A program made the position numbers and the translations under genes. From the NCBI RefSeq assembly GCF_011801125.1, contig NZ_CP046171.1, positions 7,316,001 through 7,380,000 on the forward strand: 64,000 nucleotides of DNA. The letters are read 5' to 3'. Shown one piece after another: positions 37,852-46,419 of the stretch. The notes under the pieces are model-generated. The model was not told the origin of the DNA and searched no databases. It worked only from the letters and a program-made list of their open reading frames with translations. This DNA is from Nocardia brasiliensis. GTDB lineage: Bacteria; Actinomycetota; Actinomycetes; Mycobacteriales; Mycobacteriaceae. Each line of letters starts with the position of its first letter. Positions within the stretch are counted from its first letter, which is position 1.

Positions 37852-38526
37852 GTGAGTGAAGCACCCGGCTGGAAGGCCATCGACGACGCATTGCAGCCGC
37901 TGTACGGCACGACCGAACCTTTCCATTGGGCCACCGATCACCGCTGGTCACTCGGCGGGCCGGATCCGCTCGACGGGATCAGCGCCTATCCGCGCACCGA
38001 GCCGGTCCCGCATTGGCACTACATCAGTTACGGCATGACCGAGCTGTACGAAAAGGAATGGGACAACCCCGCGGAATCCGGCTGGGGCTTCGAGCTGACC
38101 TTCCGCCTGGTGCGCGCGGGCACCGACACCGAACCGCCCGCCTGGCCCGCGAACTTCCTGCAGAACCTGGCTCGCTATGTCTTCCAGTCCGGCAAGTGGT
38201 TCGAGCCGGGACACACCATCAAAGCGAACGGACCGATCGCCGCCGACCAGCCGGACTCCGGCATCCATGCCGTCGGCTTCACCGACGACCCGGAGCTCGG
38301 CACCATCGAAACCCCGCACGGTCGTGTGCGATTCCTGCAGATCGTCGGGCTGACCATGCCGGAGTACCGCGCCGCGCAGGGCGGCAACACCCGTACCGTG
38401 CTCGACGAGCTCGCACCGCACCTGCCGCTGTTCGTCACCGACACCGGCCGTGGTTCGCTCATCTCCGAGCCGAAACCCCAAGCGCGCTGGCCACGGTGGG
38501 GCGGTGGGCTACGCGGGCGGGCGTGA
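37852..38526 (+). CDS. suppressor-of-fused (SUFU) domain protein
   Basis: A 224-residue cytosolic protein of the SUFU family (PF05076). Recognisable parts are HWHYISYGMTELYEKEWDNP, SGWGFELTFRLV, WPANFLQNLARYVFQSGKWF and RFLQIVGLTMPEYRAAQGG. In animals this domain inhibits Gli factors. In bacteria it occurs singly or as an immunity protein in toxin loci, with no established role. The C-terminal 25 residues are Arg/Gly/Trp-rich. The start is GTG at 37852. Nothing in the neighbourhood is an obvious toxin partner. Confidence 0.85.
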   Translation: MSEAPGWKAIDDALQPLYGTTEPFHWATDHRWSLGGPDPLDGISAYPRTEPVPHWHYISYGMTELYEKEWDNPAESGWGFELTFRLVRAGTDTEPPAWPANFLQNLARYVFQSGKWFEPGHTIKANGPIAADQPDSGIHAVGFTDDPELGTIETPHGRVRFLQIVGLTMPEYRAAQGGNTRTVLDELAPHLPLFVTDTGRGSLISEPKPQARWPRWGGGLRGRA

Positions 38527-38633
38527 CGTCAGGCCGCCCGCGCCAGGCCGAACCCACCGTCGTGGCGCTGCCGACCCGCCCTTCGTGCGGCACGGATCGC
38601 CCGGAGCCGCCGCGCCGGTCGGCCGTGGCCTGC

Positions 38634-39365
38634 TCATTGCTGTCCGGCCGCCAGCACCGAAAGCACTTCCACCAGGTGCGCCTCGACCTCGGCTTTGTCG
38701 AGTCCGCCACCGGCCAGCAGCCCGGTGCCGTTCTCCTGTTCGAGCAGCGCGAGCAGGATGTGTTCGGTCCCGATGTAGTTGTGCCCGAGGCGAAGTGCCT
38801 CACGGAAGGTCAATTCGAGCGCCTTCTTGGCCTCGGCGTCGAACGGGATGAGCGCGGGCAGCTTGTCCGCCTTGGCGGGCAACGCCGCGGTCGCCGCGGC
38901 CGCCAGGTCCGCCGGATCGACGCCCTGGGTGATGATCTCTTTCACCGCAAGGCCTTCCGACTCCGACAGCAGTCCGAGCAGCAGGTGCGCGACGGTGATC
39001 TGGTCGTTGCCCGAGTTGCGGGCGGACTCCTGCGCGGCTACCACGACCGCGCGCGCACGCGGGGTGAAGCGCGCGAATCCGGCGTTGGGATCCATCTGTG
39101 CGGCCTCGGCGGCATCGCCGGGCGCCTTGGGCACGAACCGCTTCTGTGCGGCCTGCTTGGTGACACCCATGCTGCCGCCGATATCGGTCCACGAGGCGCC
39201 CGCGCGGCGGGCCTGGTCCACGAAGTGGCCGATCAGGTGATCGGCCACCTCGCCGAGGTGGTCGCCGACGACCACGGCGTCGGACAGTTGGTCGAGCACG
39301 TTGTCGGGACGGGCCTTCTTGATGCCGTCGATCAAGTCGTCGAGGCGGGGCGTTGAAGAGGTCAT
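38634..39365 (-). CDS. HTH-ClpN domain protein, probably autoregulated
   Basis: A 243-residue soluble protein combining two parts. The N-terminal region (about 1-80) contains GASWTDIGGSMGVTKQAAQKRF, a helix-turn-helix resembling those of AsnC/sigma-type proteins. The C-terminal part (about 90-240) has two Clp N-terminal repeats, FTPRARAVVVAAQESARNSG...ITVAHLLLGLL and FDAEAKKALELTFREALRLGHNYIGTEHILLALL. There is no AAA ATPase domain. The ClpC N-domain binds adaptors and substrates, so this may be a regulator that senses Clp clients. Its ATG lies at the edge of a perfect 9-bp palindrome and a second copy follows, which suggests self-repression. Confidence 0.85.
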   Translation of the reverse strand: MTSSTPRLDDLIDGIKKARPDNVLDQLSDAVVVGDHLGEVADHLIGHFVDQARRAGASWTDIGGSMGVTKQAAQKRFVPKAPGDAAEAAQMDPNAGFARFTPRARAVVVAAQESARNSGNDQITVAHLLLGLLSESEGLAVKEIITQGVDPADLAAAATAALPAKADKLPALIPFDAEAKKALELTFREALRLGHNYIGTEHILLALLEQENGTGLLAGGGLDKAEVEAHLVEVLSVLAAGQQ

Positions 39366-39413
39366 GCGTCAACGATAGGTTGACGCAACCCCATCGTCAA
39401 CCCTGAGTTGACG
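39365..39413. promoter_or_regulatory. twin palindromes at the HTH-ClpN start
   Basis: Site 1 (39365-39387): TGCGTCAAC-GATAG-GTTGACGCA, perfect 9-bp arms, beginning at the first base of the ATG. Site 2 (39395-39413): CGTCAAC-CCTGA-GTTGACG, perfect 7-bp arms with the same core GTCAAC and the same 5-bp spacer. Centres are 28 bp apart. This is a strong operator pair for the adjacent HTH protein; binding is inferred. Confidence 0.8.
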
Positions 39414-39482
39414 CATCCGATGCCGTGCCGCGCCCCGCGACACCGCCCCGAAGCCCGCGCAGCGCCAGCCCCCAAGCCAGGA

Positions 39483-40571
39483 CTAGGGCTGGGTCGCGCG
39501 CGCCGCGCCGCGCACCACCTGCTCTTTCGCCCAGGCCGCTGTCCGTCCGGTCAGCACGAACCGGGCCGGGGAATCGTCGGCATGCAGCGACTGGATGATG
39601 CCGTCGCGCCGCCCCAGGCTCATGGCCTGACCGAAATAGCGGAACCGCAGCGGTCGCGGTCGCGCCCCGCGCAGCCGCGCGGCGATGGCGTCGGCGACCT
39701 GCTTGCCGCCGGGCAGCGCGGTCGCACAGGCCATCCGCAGCGACCGGTCACCGGGACCCGCGACCACGGCACAGTCTCCGGCCGCGTAGACATCCGGATG
39801 CGAGATCGAGCGCAACGTGGTGTCGGTGCACACCCTGCCCATGCCGTCCACGGCGATGCCGGATCGGCGCGCCAGGTCGGGCACCCCGAAACCGGCCGTC
39901 CACACCGTGGCGGCGGCCTCGATCAGGGTGCCGTCCGCGAGCCGCACGCCCGCCGGGGTCACCTCGATAACCTTGGCGTCCGAATGGATCTCGACACCGA
40001 GCCGGTCGAGCACACGGGTGATGTGCGCCTGCGCCCGCGGCGAGAGCCAGGCACCGGGCGCCTCCGAACCGAGCAGCAGCACGCGCAGGTCGGGCCGGGA
40101 CTCGCCCAGTTCCGCGGCCAGCTCGATGCCGGTGGAGCCGCTACCGACCACCGCGACGGTCCCGCTCGGCGCGACGAACCGGTCCGCGTCCTCCGGTGTC
40201 GCCACCGAGTACGCGTACCGGGCCACACCGGGTACGCCGGACAGATCGGCGACGCTGCCCAGTGTGTACACGAGCGTGTCGTAGCCGAGTTCGGTTCCGG
40301 TATCGAGCAATACCCGCTTACCCTCGGTATCGATCGACTCGGCGCGGGCACGGACGAAACCGATCTCCTTGCGCGCCAGCAGTTCTCTGATATCCCAGGC
40401 GGGAATCTCTTGCCCGGCGGCCTGCTGGTGCAGGCGTACGCGTTCGACGAAGCGCTCCCGTGCGTCGACGACGGTGATCTCGGCTCCGCGTGCCTTGCGC
40501 GCGAGACGGCGAGCTGCCGCCAGTCCCGCGTATCCGGCACCGAGGACGACGATCCGATGCTGTCCGGTCAT
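39483..40571 (-). CDS. NDH-2-like FAD/NAD(P) oxidoreductase, ECF41 partner
   Basis: A 362-residue flavoprotein of the pyridine-nucleotide disulfide oxidoreductase fold, similar to type II NADH dehydrogenases. The FAD motif is VVLGAGYAGLAAARRLAR, the NAD motif is VAVVGSGSTGIELAAEL, and the second FAD motif is HPDVYAAGDCAVV. No CxxC redox pair or membrane helix is seen. The ATG at 40571 has AAAGGAG 8 bp upstream. It directly follows an ECF41 sigma gene on the same strand; ECF41 factors characteristically sit beside oxidoreductases, epimerases or carboxymuconolactone decarboxylases, which they control. The substrate is unknown. Confidence 0.85.
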   Translation of the reverse strand: MTGQHRIVVLGAGYAGLAAARRLARKARGAEITVVDARERFVERVRLHQQAAGQEIPAWDIRELLARKEIGFVRARAESIDTEGKRVLLDTGTELGYDTLVYTLGSVADLSGVPGVARYAYSVATPEDADRFVAPSGTVAVVGSGSTGIELAAELGESRPDLRVLLLGSEAPGAWLSPRAQAHITRVLDRLGVEIHSDAKVIEVTPAGVRLADGTLIEAAATVWTAGFGVPDLARRSGIAVDGMGRVCTDTTLRSISHPDVYAAGDCAVVAGPGDRSLRMACATALPGGKQVADAIAARLRGARPRPLRFRYFGQAMSLGRRDGIIQSLHADDSPARFVLTGRTAAWAKEQVVRGAARATQP

Positions 40572-40661
40572 GCTGTGACTCCTTTCGATCGGCCGACACA
40601 CACCAGACCGAACAGGGCCACGATCCATGACAAACACGCACGTGAAGCGCGTCACGCCCGA

Positions 40662-41543
40662 TCAGGAGGCGGACACGGCGAGATACTTCAGCTTCTGCGG
40701 GTTGATGATCAGTCGCAACGTGGCGATCGCGCCGTCGACCAGGTCGACGCCCGCGACCAGCAGCGGCGCCCCCTCGACCCGGACGACCGCGGCGGGCGCG
40801 CCGTTGATCTCCTCGATATGGATCTGCATGCCGGGCACCGCCCAGCGCAGCAAACCGCACAGATAGCGCGCGACGTTGCTCGACCCGACGATCTGCCGCC
40901 GCGCCGCGGTGACCTCGCCGCCGCCGTCGGCGGTCGCGGTCACGTCGGCGGCGAGCAGCTGTTGCAGCGCCGCCATGTCACCGTTGCGGGCCGCCTGCAC
41001 GAACCGGCTGATCAGCTCGCCCGCGTGCGCGGGCGGGACATCGAAGCGCGGGCGATCCTGGCGCACCCGCTGCCCGGCACGGCGAAAGATCTGCTGCGAG
41101 TTGGCTTCTGTGATGGTGAGCATGTCCGCGATCTCGCGATGCGCGTAGCCGAAGGCCTCGCGCAGCACGAACACCGCGCGCTCGACCGGGGTCAATCGTT
41201 CCATCGCGGTGAGCAGCGCCAGCGAGACCAGTTCGCGCTCTTCCACGGTCTCCAGCGGACCCAGCTGACCGTTCGAGGTGGGCACGGGCTCGGGAATCCA
41301 GGGCCCGACGTAGGTCTCGCGACGAGCGCGCGCCGAAACCAGCCAGGTGCGACACTGATTCACCAGCACCGTGGTCAACCAGGCTTCCGCGGAACGGATC
41401 TCGGACCGATCGACGGCGTCCCAGCGCAGATACGTCTCCTGCACGGCGTCCTCGGCTTCCGCGGCCGAGCCGAGCATCCGGTAGGCGAGCGCGAACAGGC
41501 GAGGGCGATGTTCCTCGAATTCGCGCAACCCGTCCGGCTCCAT
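40662..41543 (-). CDS. ECF41-type RNA polymerase sigma factor (SigJ-like)
   Basis: A 293-residue extracytoplasmic-function sigma factor. Region 2 is HRPRLFALAYRMLGSAAEAEDAVQETYLRW and region 4 is AMERLTPVERAVFVLREAF with YAHREIADMLTITEANSQQ. The C-terminal SnoaL-like domain (about 175-293) ends in INPQKLKYL, the NPxKL motif typical of ECF41, where the fused domain replaces an anti-sigma factor. The ATG at 41543 has GGAGG upstream. The frame also stays open to 41732, adding a Gly-rich 63-residue stretch that I regard as non-coding. M. tuberculosis SigJ belongs to this group. Confidence 0.88.
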   Translation of the reverse strand: MEPDGLREFEEHRPRLFALAYRMLGSAAEAEDAVQETYLRWDAVDRSEIRSAEAWLTTVLVNQCRTWLVSARARRETYVGPWIPEPVPTSNGQLGPLETVEERELVSLALLTAMERLTPVERAVFVLREAFGYAHREIADMLTITEANSQQIFRRAGQRVRQDRPRFDVPPAHAGELISRFVQAARNGDMAALQQLLAADVTATADGGGEVTAARRQIVGSSNVARYLCGLLRWAVPGMQIHIEEINGAPAAVVRVEGAPLLVAGVDLVDGAIATLRLIINPQKLKYLAVSAS

Positions 41544-41829
41544 CGCCACCTTCCTCCGCGCCCGACCGCTCGGCACGACCGTACCAATCCCCCGCGCGGA
41601 CAGGCGTCCCCGTACCGCGCCGGAGGACGACTCGATACCGAGCAGCCGCCGCAGGCCGAAGCGGGCCGCGCCGAACCCGCCGATACCGAACCCTCCGAAG
41701 CCAACACCGCCGGCGGTCGCAAGAGTGTCCATACCCGGGAAGCCTGCTCGGTCGGACTTGCCAAGTCCTTAAGAAATCCCAGTGTTGAGAAGCCCGGCCC
41801 TTAAGAGGCCGGACCTCCAGGGGTTTCGC

Positions 41830-42735
41830 TCAGCGGGTGCGGTCGTCGAGATCGCGTTCTTTGGCGCCGGGCCTGCGCAGCCGCAGCCGCGCGGTGGAGC
41901 CCCGGATAGCCGGGCGGCGGATCACCGGACGCCGCTGTGCCCGCCGCTGCGCCCGGCGCTCGGCGGGCTTGTGCTGCCAGGTTTCCGGGCGCGCGGCGAC
42001 CCAGCGCTGCGAATGCCAGGCGAACGGGATGTGGCACAGATACAGCGCGACCAGGATCAACAGCAGCACCGTCGGATAGGTCACCAGCAGCGCCGCGGCC
42101 AGTGCCACCAGCACCAGCAGCCCGGCGGCCGCCTGCGGCGCCACCGACACCGACTTCATCGCCAGCGTCGGCACGGTGCTCACGGCCAGCGCCGCGGCAA
42201 GCACGGTCCACGCGGCGACCGCGTAGAAACCGAGCCACCACCCGTCGCCGAACTGCACCGACAGCGCGATCGGCACCATCGCGATGAGCGCGGCCGCGGG
42301 CGCGGGCACGCCGACGAAGTACTCGCGCTCCCATTCCGGGCGGGTGTCGTCGTCGAGCAGGGTGTTGAACCGAGCCAGGCGCAGCACGATGCTCACCGCG
42401 AACAACAGCGCGATGATCCAGCCCGCCGTCTCGGTGTGCAACAGCGTCACGTAGAGCACGAGCGCGGGCGCGACGCCGAAGGAGATGGCGTCGGAGAGCG
42501 AGTCCAGCTCGGCGCCGATCTTGGTGGTGGCGTCGAGCATGCGGGCCAGCCTGCCGTCGAGGGTGTCCAGCACCGCGGCGGCGCCGATCATCGCGAGCGC
42601 GATGTCGAGCTGGTTGTCCAGCCCGAACTTCACCGCGGACAGGCCGGAGCACAGCGCGAGAATGGTCACCACACTCGGCAGCAACCGGATGGAGCGGCGC
42701 CGCCGTCGCTGGGTCGGAGCAGCCGCCTCCATCAT
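41830..42735 (-). CDS. pssA: CDP-diacylglycerol-serine O-phosphatidyltransferase
   Basis: A 301-residue integral membrane enzyme that makes phosphatidylserine from CDP-DAG and serine. The CDP-alcohol phosphotransferase motif D-G-x2-A-R-x8-G-x3-D-x3-D is complete: [20 protein letters not shown] followed by SLSD. About eight membrane spans and basic termini are visible ([12 protein letters not shown] at the N-terminus). The gene overlaps psd by 4 bp, so the two steps to phosphatidylethanolamine are coupled. In M. tuberculosis the same pair is Rv0436c-Rv0437c. A weak CCGGCC/GGCCGG hairpin at 41794-41812 may terminate the operon. Confidence 0.94.
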   Translation of the reverse strand: MMEAAAPTQRRRRRSIRLLPSVVTILALCSGLSAVKFGLDNQLDIALAMIGAAAVLDTLDGRLARMLDATTKIGAELDSLSDAISFGVAPALVLYVTLLHTETAGWIIALLFAVSIVLRLARFNTLLDDDTRPEWEREYFVGVPAPAAALIAMVPIALSVQFGDGWWLGFYAVAAWTVLAAALAVSTVPTLAMKSVSVAPQAAAGLLVLVALAAALLVTYPTVLLLILVALYLCHIPFAWHSQRWVAARPETWQHKPAERRAQRRAQRRPVIRRPAIRGSTARLRLRRPGAKERDLDDRTR

Positions 42736-43466
42736 GAACCGCTGGTGGCCGCGGACCCGAGCACCGCGAGCACGGTCTCACCGCCGATGGTGCGCTGCCC
42801 CGGCTCGACGAGCAGCTCGGTGCCCGCGGGGAAGTAGGTGTCCACCCGCGAGCCGAAGCGGATCAGGCCGTAGGTGTCGCCGATCGTCAGCACGTCACCC
42901 ACCTGGGCGTCGCAGACGATCCGGCGCGCGAGCAGGCCCGCGATCTGCACCACGACCACCTGCTCGCCGTTCGCGGTGTCGAGCACCATGCTGTTGCGCT
43001 CGTTCACCGCGCTGGCCTCGGGCAGATCGGCGGAACGGAACTGCCCCGGCTGATGCAGCACGCTGCGCACCACACCGGACACCGGGGTGCGCTGCACATG
43101 CACGTCGAGCACGGAAAGGAAGATGCTCACCCGGGGCAGCGGCTGCTCGCCGAGACCCAGTTCCGCGGGGGGAGCGGCGGAGTCGACGAGCGCGATCTCG
43201 CCGTCGGCGGGCGCGACCACCACACCGGGACGGTTCGGCGGCACCCGATTCGGATGCCGGAAGAAGGTCGCGCACGCGGCGGCGGCCAGCAAACCCGTCC
43301 GGCGCACCCACTTACGCTTGCCGCCGACGACGGCGACAGCGAGCGGGGCGGCGACAAACGGAAGCCCGGCGGGATGCAACGGGGGAATCGCATTGCGGAC
43401 CAGATCGGCGACATGGCCGACCCCGGTGCGTTCAGGCGTGCCGGGCGGCGTGGGACGGCGGGCCAC
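42732..43466 (-). CDS. psd: phosphatidylserine decarboxylase proenzyme
   Basis: A 244-residue archaeal/actinobacterial-type phosphatidylserine decarboxylase. The self-cleavage site is LIRFGSRVD, between Gly205 and Ser206; the serine becomes the catalytic pyruvoyl group. An N-terminal hydrophobic hairpin (about 35-68) anchors it to the membrane, and [10 protein letters not shown] and VVAPADGEI are family blocks. The [18 protein letters not shown] segment carries the catalytic His. It overlaps pssA by 4 bp and the pair makes phosphatidylethanolamine. The start ATG at 43466 gives the usual length. Confidence 0.94.
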   Translation of the reverse strand: MARRPTPPGTPERTGVGHVADLVRNAIPPLHPAGLPFVAAPLAVAVVGGKRKWVRRTGLLAAAACATFFRHPNRVPPNRPGVVVAPADGEIALVDSAAPPAELGLGEQPLPRVSIFLSVLDVHVQRTPVSGVVRSVLHQPGQFRSADLPEASAVNERNSMVLDTANGEQVVVVQIAGLLARRIVCDAQVGDVLTIGDTYGLIRFGSRVDTYFPAGTELLVEPGQRTIGGETVLAVLGSAATSGS

Positions 43467-43566
43467 AGGCTCCTCTTTCGTGCTAGATGCAGTCGGATCG
43501 CGCCGTCAACGACAGGACCGGCGCAAGCGTTCACACCTTACGGGAAGGGAGCCTGTGGCACGGCTG

Positions 43567-43839
43567 TCAGCTACGGACTTTGCGTCCCGTGACCAACCCG
43601 ACGAGGAACAGCAGAATCACCGCGCCACCGAGGCAGGTGAAGAAGCTGAACCAGAGGCCACCGCCCTCGACGTCGACGCCGAGCAGCTTCAGCAGGAACC
43701 CGCCGAGTAGGCCACCCACGATGCCGACGACGATGTTCAACAGAATGCCCTGCTGGGCATCTGTCTTCATGATCTTGCTGGCAATCCACCCGGCAAGACC
43801 GCCGATGATGATCCACCCGATAATCCCGAGACCGAGCAT
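43567..43839 (-). CDS. GlsB/YeaQ/YmgE-family small membrane protein
   Basis: A 90-residue transglycosylase-associated membrane protein with three predicted spans. The pattern IIGWIIIGGLAGWIASKIMKTD, GILLNIVVGIVGGLLGGFLL and a third span LGGAVILLFLVGLV is standard for the family. Homologues are induced by acid, salt or stationary-phase stress, with no known biochemical activity. The ATG at 43839 is preferred over the open frame to 43962, whose first 41 residues are Arg/Gln/Cys-rich and unlike the family. It lies 100 bp upstream of psd on the same strand. Confidence 0.88.
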   Translation of the reverse strand: MLGLGIIGWIIIGGLAGWIASKIMKTDAQQGILLNIVVGIVGGLLGGFLLKLLGVDVEGGGLWFSFFTCLGGAVILLFLVGLVTGRKVRS

Positions 43840-43988
43840 GGTGTCCTCGCAATCCGCGCCAGCCGTCCGTTGTGCAGGACGGCCCGCACATAGTTGGGTT
43901 TCACGCCGCTGGAGCATTTGGCGTGCTACGAGGGTATACCCGCCGCTTGTGAGAATACGCACGACAAAACGGCGATTCTCGGGCTAAT

Positions 43989-44003
43989 ATGAGGTCGCCT
44001 CAT
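43989..44003. promoter_or_regulatory. palindrome upstream of the KAS III gene
   Basis: ATGAGG-TCG-CCTCAT is a perfect 6-bp inverted repeat with a 3-bp centre, 95 bp before the ATG at 44098. GCTAATAT directly before it could be a -10 region, so a repressor bound here would block transcription. Function is inferred. Confidence 0.5.
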
Positions 44004-44097
44004 GTCTACGGTTCCGTAGGGCGTGGCTGATGAGGGTTCCAATTCGAGGCTTCGGGGACAACCCGGCGGCGCCGCCGCAGGTACATAGGAGACGCAG

Positions 44098-45195
44098 ATG
44101 GCTGCTCGAATCGCCCAAACCAGCGGGGCAGAGCACACGGCGATCCTCGGGCTCGGCGTATACCGCCCGGCCCGAGTCGTGACCAACGACGAGGTCGCGG
44201 GCCCGATCAACTCCAGCGACGAGTGGATCCGCACCAGGTCCGGGATCAAGACCCGGCGCTTCGCCTCGGCGGTGGAGACCGTGCAGAGCATGAGCGTCGC
44301 GGCCGCCCGCGGTGCGCTCGAATCCGCGGGCGTCGACGCCGACCAGGTCGACTGCGTGATCGTCGCGACCTCAACCCATCTGCTGCTCACCCCCGCCGCC
44401 GCACCGCGCATCGCCACCGAACTCGGCATGAACGGCTCGGCCGCCTTCGACGTGTCCGCCGGTTGCGCGGGCTTCTGTCACGCCCTCGCGCTGGCCTCCG
44501 ATCTGGTGCGCTGCGGCACCGCGGGCCACGTGCTGGTGATCGGCGTGGAGAAGCTGACCGACACCATCAACCCGACCGATCGCTCCACCGCGTTCCTGTT
44601 CGCCGACGGCGCGGGCGCGGTCGTCGTCGGCCCGTCCGACGTCCCTGGCATCGGCCCCACCGTGTGGGGTTCGGACGGCACCCAGGCCCACGCGATCCGC
44701 CAGGACAAGGACTGGGTCGAGTTCTTCCGTGAGATCGAGGAGAAGGGCACCGACGCGGTGCGCCCGTACCTCGCGATGGAGGGCACCGCGGTCTTCCGCT
44801 GGGCCGCGCACTCGCTGGAGAAGGTGTGCCGCGACGCCGTCGACCGTGCCGGGCTGTCCACCGACGACCTGAACGCGATGATCCCGCACCAGGCCAACGG
44901 CCGGATCATCGAGATCATGGCCAGGGTGCTCGAGCTGCCGGAGAACTGCGCGCTGGCCAACGACATCGAGGAGACCGGCAACACCTCGGCCGCGTCCATC
45001 CCGCTCGCCATGGAATCGCTGCTGCGCAAGGGCGAATCGCAGCCGGGAGACACCGCGCTGCTCATCGCGTTCGGCGCCGGGCTCTCCTACGCGGCGCAGG
45101 TCGTCACGCTGCCCCGCTTCGCCGCCCCGGCCGCCCCCATCACCGCCGACACCTCGGATATCGAGTCGGTAGACGCCGAGGCCGCCACCGTCTGA
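44098..45195 (+). CDS. fabH: beta-ketoacyl-ACP synthase III (KAS III)
   Basis: A 365-residue thiolase-fold condensing enzyme. The catalytic triad is Cys123 (FDVSAGCAGF), His264 (IPHQANGRI) and Asn295 (ETGNTSAAS). The GAGAVVVGPSD loop is also conserved. KAS III starts chain elongation by joining an acyl-CoA to malonyl-ACP; the mycobacterial version links FAS-I products to FAS-II for mycolic acid synthesis. This protein is about 30 residues longer than usual because of an Ala/Pro/Thr-rich C-terminal tail (PITADTSDIESVDAEA). The ATG is preceded by ATAGGAGACGCAG. The specific acyl substrate cannot be told. Confidence 0.9.
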   Translation: MAARIAQTSGAEHTAILGLGVYRPARVVTNDEVAGPINSSDEWIRTRSGIKTRRFASAVETVQSMSVAAARGALESAGVDADQVDCVIVATSTHLLLTPAAAPRIATELGMNGSAAFDVSAGCAGFCHALALASDLVRCGTAGHVLVIGVEKLTDTINPTDRSTAFLFADGAGAVVVGPSDVPGIGPTVWGSDGTQAHAIRQDKDWVEFFREIEEKGTDAVRPYLAMEGTAVFRWAAHSLEKVCRDAVDRAGLSTDDLNAMIPHQANGRIIEIMARVLELPENCALANDIEETGNTSAASIPLAMESLLRKGESQPGDTALLIAFGAGLSYAAQVVTLPRFAAPAAPITADTSDIESVDAEAATV

Positions 45196-45329
45196 TCAGC
45201 AGCCGGGGCTCCCCGTACCGGCCGAGCTCGATCGACGCAGCCCGCTCCGATCAACGCGGGCACAGGCTTTCATCGGCGCTGTGCTCGATCAGCGCCGCCA
45301 GGGCTCCGTCAATTAGCCGCCGGGCATGA

Positions 45330-46037
45330 TCAACGCAGCCCCCAGGTGACCTTCACCGTGAAGGTCACCGTCTGGGTGCCCGGTTCCAGTGGGACGGATT
45401 GCGGGGCCGCGTCCCGGGCGGACATCGTTGGCCTCTCTTCGCGGTTGCTCGCCTCGTTGATCGTGCGCACGCCCGACAGCTGCACGCCGGCCAGTACGGC
45501 GTACTGCTCGGCGCGGGCTTTCGCGTCGGCGAAGGCGCGGGCTCGGGCGTCGGCGAGCAGCTGCGAGTTGTCGTCGATCGCGAAAGACACCCCGCGCAAC
45601 CGGGTTTCGTTGCCGCCCGCGGCGACCGCCGCGTCGAGCACAGCCGAGGCCTTGGCCAGATCGCGCACGACGACCCGAACCGAATTGCCCGCGCGGTAGC
45701 CGACTACCGTGTTCCGGTCCGTCCCGCCCGCGTACTCCGGCTGGATCGAGACATCGGTGGTGCGCACATCCTCGCGGGTCACGCCCGCCTCGGCCATGGC
45801 ATCGGTCATCGCCTTGGCCTTCTCGTTCGCCTTCGCGACGGCGGCCGAGACCTTGTCCGCACGCACCTCCACCCCGAGGTCGGCGTTCAAGATGTCCGGC
45901 GCGCCGCGCACCTGCCCGGTACCGACAACGGTGACATCACGCTCAGCCCCCGGCTCGTCCTTACCGCAACCCGCCAGTACCACGGTGCTCACCGTCACCG
46001 CGGCAGCAACCGCCACCCACTGCGTCATTCGTCGCAT
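45330..46037 (-). CDS. SIMPL-domain lipoprotein (DUF541)
   Basis: A 235-residue exported lipoprotein. The signal peptide MRRMTQWVAVAAAVTVSTVV ends in the lipobox LAGC-G. The SIMPL (DUF541) domain is clear: VTVVGTGQVRGAPDILNADLGVEV, VTREDVRTTDVSIQPEY, VVGYRAGNSVRVVVRDL and DARARAFADAKARAEQYA. Its bacterial relatives form envelope oligomers, and one protects against oxidative stress, but no activity is established. The ATG at 46037 is used; ATG 46028 also fits. The same promoter side borders the degraded immunity region at 46.1-47 kb. Confidence 0.86.
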   Translation of the reverse strand: MRRMTQWVAVAAAVTVSTVVLAGCGKDEPGAERDVTVVGTGQVRGAPDILNADLGVEVRADKVSAAVAKANEKAKAMTDAMAEAGVTREDVRTTDVSIQPEYAGGTDRNTVVGYRAGNSVRVVVRDLAKASAVLDAAVAAGGNETRLRGVSFAIDDNSQLLADARARAFADAKARAEQYAVLAGVQLSGVRTINEASNREERPTMSARDAAPQSVPLEPGTQTVTFTVKVTWGLR

Positions 46038-46135
46038 ACCCCGGCAACATACGCACCCGCGCCCCGCCGACGCGGGCGAACCGCCGAGCAACGATCCGCC
46101 CTAGGGGGTTCCCCGCGCACCGCGCCCCGGCCCCC

Positions 46136-46419
46136 TCAGTCCCGATAGTCCTCGAATTCCCGAGCCGCCCAATTTTCTCAGCCAACTCACCCCAGGTCGG
46201 TTCATCGAATTGCGCGACGAAATCCCGCACATATCGCTCGACCACATCGAGATCAATCCGTTCCATGATCAGCGCGTGGCGCCCACTGACCGGCACACCC
46301 CTCTTCGCTTCTGCCGCAAGCCAGTCGGCTGTGCAGACCAGAATGTCGAACGACTCCTCGCCAGGCCCGTACCGAGGGCCGACCAACGCCTGAACCCTTC
46401 CGTACCTGGGATCAGAGGG
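46136..46419 (-). pseudogene. Imm8-family immunity protein remnant (frameshifted, no start)
   Basis: Read leftward, the frame encodes RPSDPRYGRVQALVGPRYG, GEESFDILVCTADWLAAEAK, GRHALIMERIDLDVVERY and FDEPTWGELAEKIGRLG. This matches immunity protein 8 (Imm8) from polymorphic-toxin loci. The N-terminal 15-20 residues and a start codon are missing; an in-frame TGA lies at 46432-46434. At about 46159 the frame is broken: the expected C-terminus EFEDYRD-stop is present in the next frame and ends at 46136. The start of the remnant overlaps the end of the upstream gene by a few bases. It is therefore a decayed orphan immunity gene. Confidence 0.65.

Noticed and set aside
41544..41732. Gly-rich extension of the ECF41 sigma factor
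   Set aside because: Low-complexity, absent from the family, and the ATG at 41543 has its own ribosome-binding site.
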